Below the pieces are notes generated by a model. It made no database searches and was not told where the DNA came from. It worked only from the letters and a program-made list of their open reading frames with translations. The position numbers were made by a program, and so were the translations under genes. Positions 62,681 through 64,000 of a stretch of 64,000 nt of DNA are shown one piece after another. The stretch lies in assembly GCF_029227915.1 (NCBI RefSeq), contig NC_079877.1, forward strand, positions 23,709,851 to 23,773,850, read 5' to 3'. This DNA comes from Hydractinia symbiolongicarpus (lineage: Eukaryota > Cnidaria > Hydrozoa > Anthoathecata > Hydractiniidae). Numbering within the stretch: position 1 is the stretch's first letter; every line of letters starts with the position of its first letter.

Positions 62681-64000
62681 GTATGTGAATATAATTTAAA
62701 TTTTTAGTTACTTGACTTGCTTTATGATTATCATTTTCAAAAAATTTTAGATATCAATTTAGTAGAGTAGAATTTAGGAGGACAATTCAGGAGTAGTTTA
62801 TACCTCAATAAGGCCTCACAAAATACTAACTCAGATTCTGTAAAGTTTGTTGAAAATGTCCTGCATAAACTACAATCCCGAGCACAAATTATGGCAAAGA
62901 CAGCGCAATTTCGAAGCTCGTAACCAAAAGCAATGTAGAACGTCGTTTCTATGTAGGCAACACCCAATCTTAACTGTTAAAGGTTGACTTGTCAACGTTC
63001 ACAGCCGATTTCGGACTTCAGACCTTAAGATATTTTGTTTGGTACAAAACCTCAAGGATTACTACTTTTTGCTGATGTATTTCTGCAAACTGTAGTCTAT
63101 TCCTAGCTGCTCTCTACGCTTTATGAAACACAAACAAAGGTGTTATTACAATCAAGTGGATTACAAAAACACACTAAAAAAAAGTTACAAAATAAGCCAA
63201 AATTAGTAAGAATTGCACGTTTGTTCTTGTTTGAGCATTTTTTTAAGAATTAAGTATTCACAGGATCTCTAAACTAATATTTTGATAACTCATTTCTCGT
63301 TTAATAAAAGTGTGGCCAACCTCTTTTTCTGTTTGTTGTTAGTGGTGATGACTTTTATATAACACTGAAATTGCGACAAAGTTTCACCATTATATCCATG
63401 TCTTTTCGTAAGCAGCGTCTTCTTAATAGATACCAGGTACATGAAATATGTATTTTCCAATGTTAATCAAGTTTTGGGTGATTCTTGCAATCCAAACAAT
63501 TTTCGAGTCTGCTTTTGAGCTGATAAGCTTCTTTATGTATCCATTAAACTTCTGTACCACATCCAAGTGTGTTATAAAACAAAATGTCGCATTTATACTA
63601 TGTTTTTAAGTTTGTTTGTTTGTTTTGTTTTCCTCTCTGTTGTCCAATTTACTATATTTACTACCATATATCTCGCATTGCTTCCACCATTTTTTTTTAA
63701 AAAAAGAAATGGTAACCCAAACTCACCCGTTATTATGTTTCACTGGATTATCCGACAATTCGCGTCGTATGGCCTCCTTCTTCGCTTTACTGGAACCCAG
63801 AAGTAAAGGGTTAATATAGTAGGTGTCAATTTAATTGCTTTGAAAAATAACTTTTGCAATCAAATTCTTCTCAAAATGGACTCCTTTTGCGAGTCAATCT
63901 TTCATTCTTTTATGTGGATAGAATTAATTGCGTTTATAATTCATCTGAAGTATTGCCTTGAAAACAAAATTTAAAGTTAACAAAAAAAAGTCGCCATCAG
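62681..64000. other. Intron of the CAP gene, to the window edge
   Basis: No exon fitting the next CAP segment (expected W-Y at the start, phase 2) was found; chance ORFs only. Confidence 0.4.

Noticed and set aside
63343-63440. Next exon of the CAP gene after an acceptor at 63341-63342
   Set aside because: The frame opens, but the peptide lacks the Trp-Tyr start and other CAP landmarks.

Overview
The window is animal nuclear DNA. It is AT-rich, its genes are split by GT-AG introns of roughly 0.3 to 9 kb, and it is crowded with short repeats, miniature transposons and decayed retroelements. UFC1 and RSPH1 are animal-type genes, and RSPH1 implies motile cilia. The repeat content (DIRS-type retroelement, a GHGKG transposase remnant, a retroelement nuclease-like remnant, tRNA-headed SINEs) makes a cnidarian, probably a medusozoan or hydrozoan, my best guess. 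That placement is inference; no sequence search was possible.

Seven protein-coding genes can be supported. From left to right they are: (1) a two-exon 2-oxoglutarate/Fe(II) dioxygenase of the isopenicillin-N-synthase-like family (10364-11931, +); (2) a ten-exon gene (13381-30623, +) for a helical, possibly BAR-like, adaptor with a proline-rich and YxxP-rich tail, whose reading frame stays intact through every junction; (3) UFC1, the E2-like enzyme of ufmylation, in six exons (36034-32360, -); (4) RSPH1, the MORN-repeat radial spoke head protein, in seven exons (36568-42485, +), divergent from UFC1 across about 0.5 kb; (5) a small secreted ten-cysteine peptide precursor with a knottin-like second half (46884-47150, +); (6) an intronless rhodopsin-class GPCR without the DRY arginine and the NPxxY proline (49485-48601, -); (7) the first three exons of a secreted CAP/SCP-domain protein that runs off the right edge (60892-62680, +). 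UFC1 and RSPH1 share a promoter interval; otherwise the genes look functionally unrelated.

Region by region: 1-10 kb has no intact gene. It holds an ACTAGTC-family repeat, a 1.9 kb inverted-repeat element with a TTAA-flanked miniature element nested inside it, a degenerate tandem array and a broken retroelement ORF. The 9.4 kb first intron of the adaptor gene holds a tandem SINE pair, hairpin elements, a frameshifted transposase and a second SINE family. The introns of UFC1 and RSPH1 contain a 38-bp minisatellite, a pogo/Tigger-like miniature element and a tRNA-like sequence. A 20-bp minisatellite follows RSPH1. From 49.8 to 59.4 kb the DNA is repeat-rich, with an ACTAGTC repeat family, a SINE, degenerate tandem units and a decayed DIRS retroelement.

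The points most worth a second look are the YxxP adaptor and its possible retained-intron stop, the cysteine-rich precursor with a Gly-Lys-Arg processing-like site between its two halves, the GPCR with altered activation switches, and the nested inverted-repeat elements near 5-7 kb.
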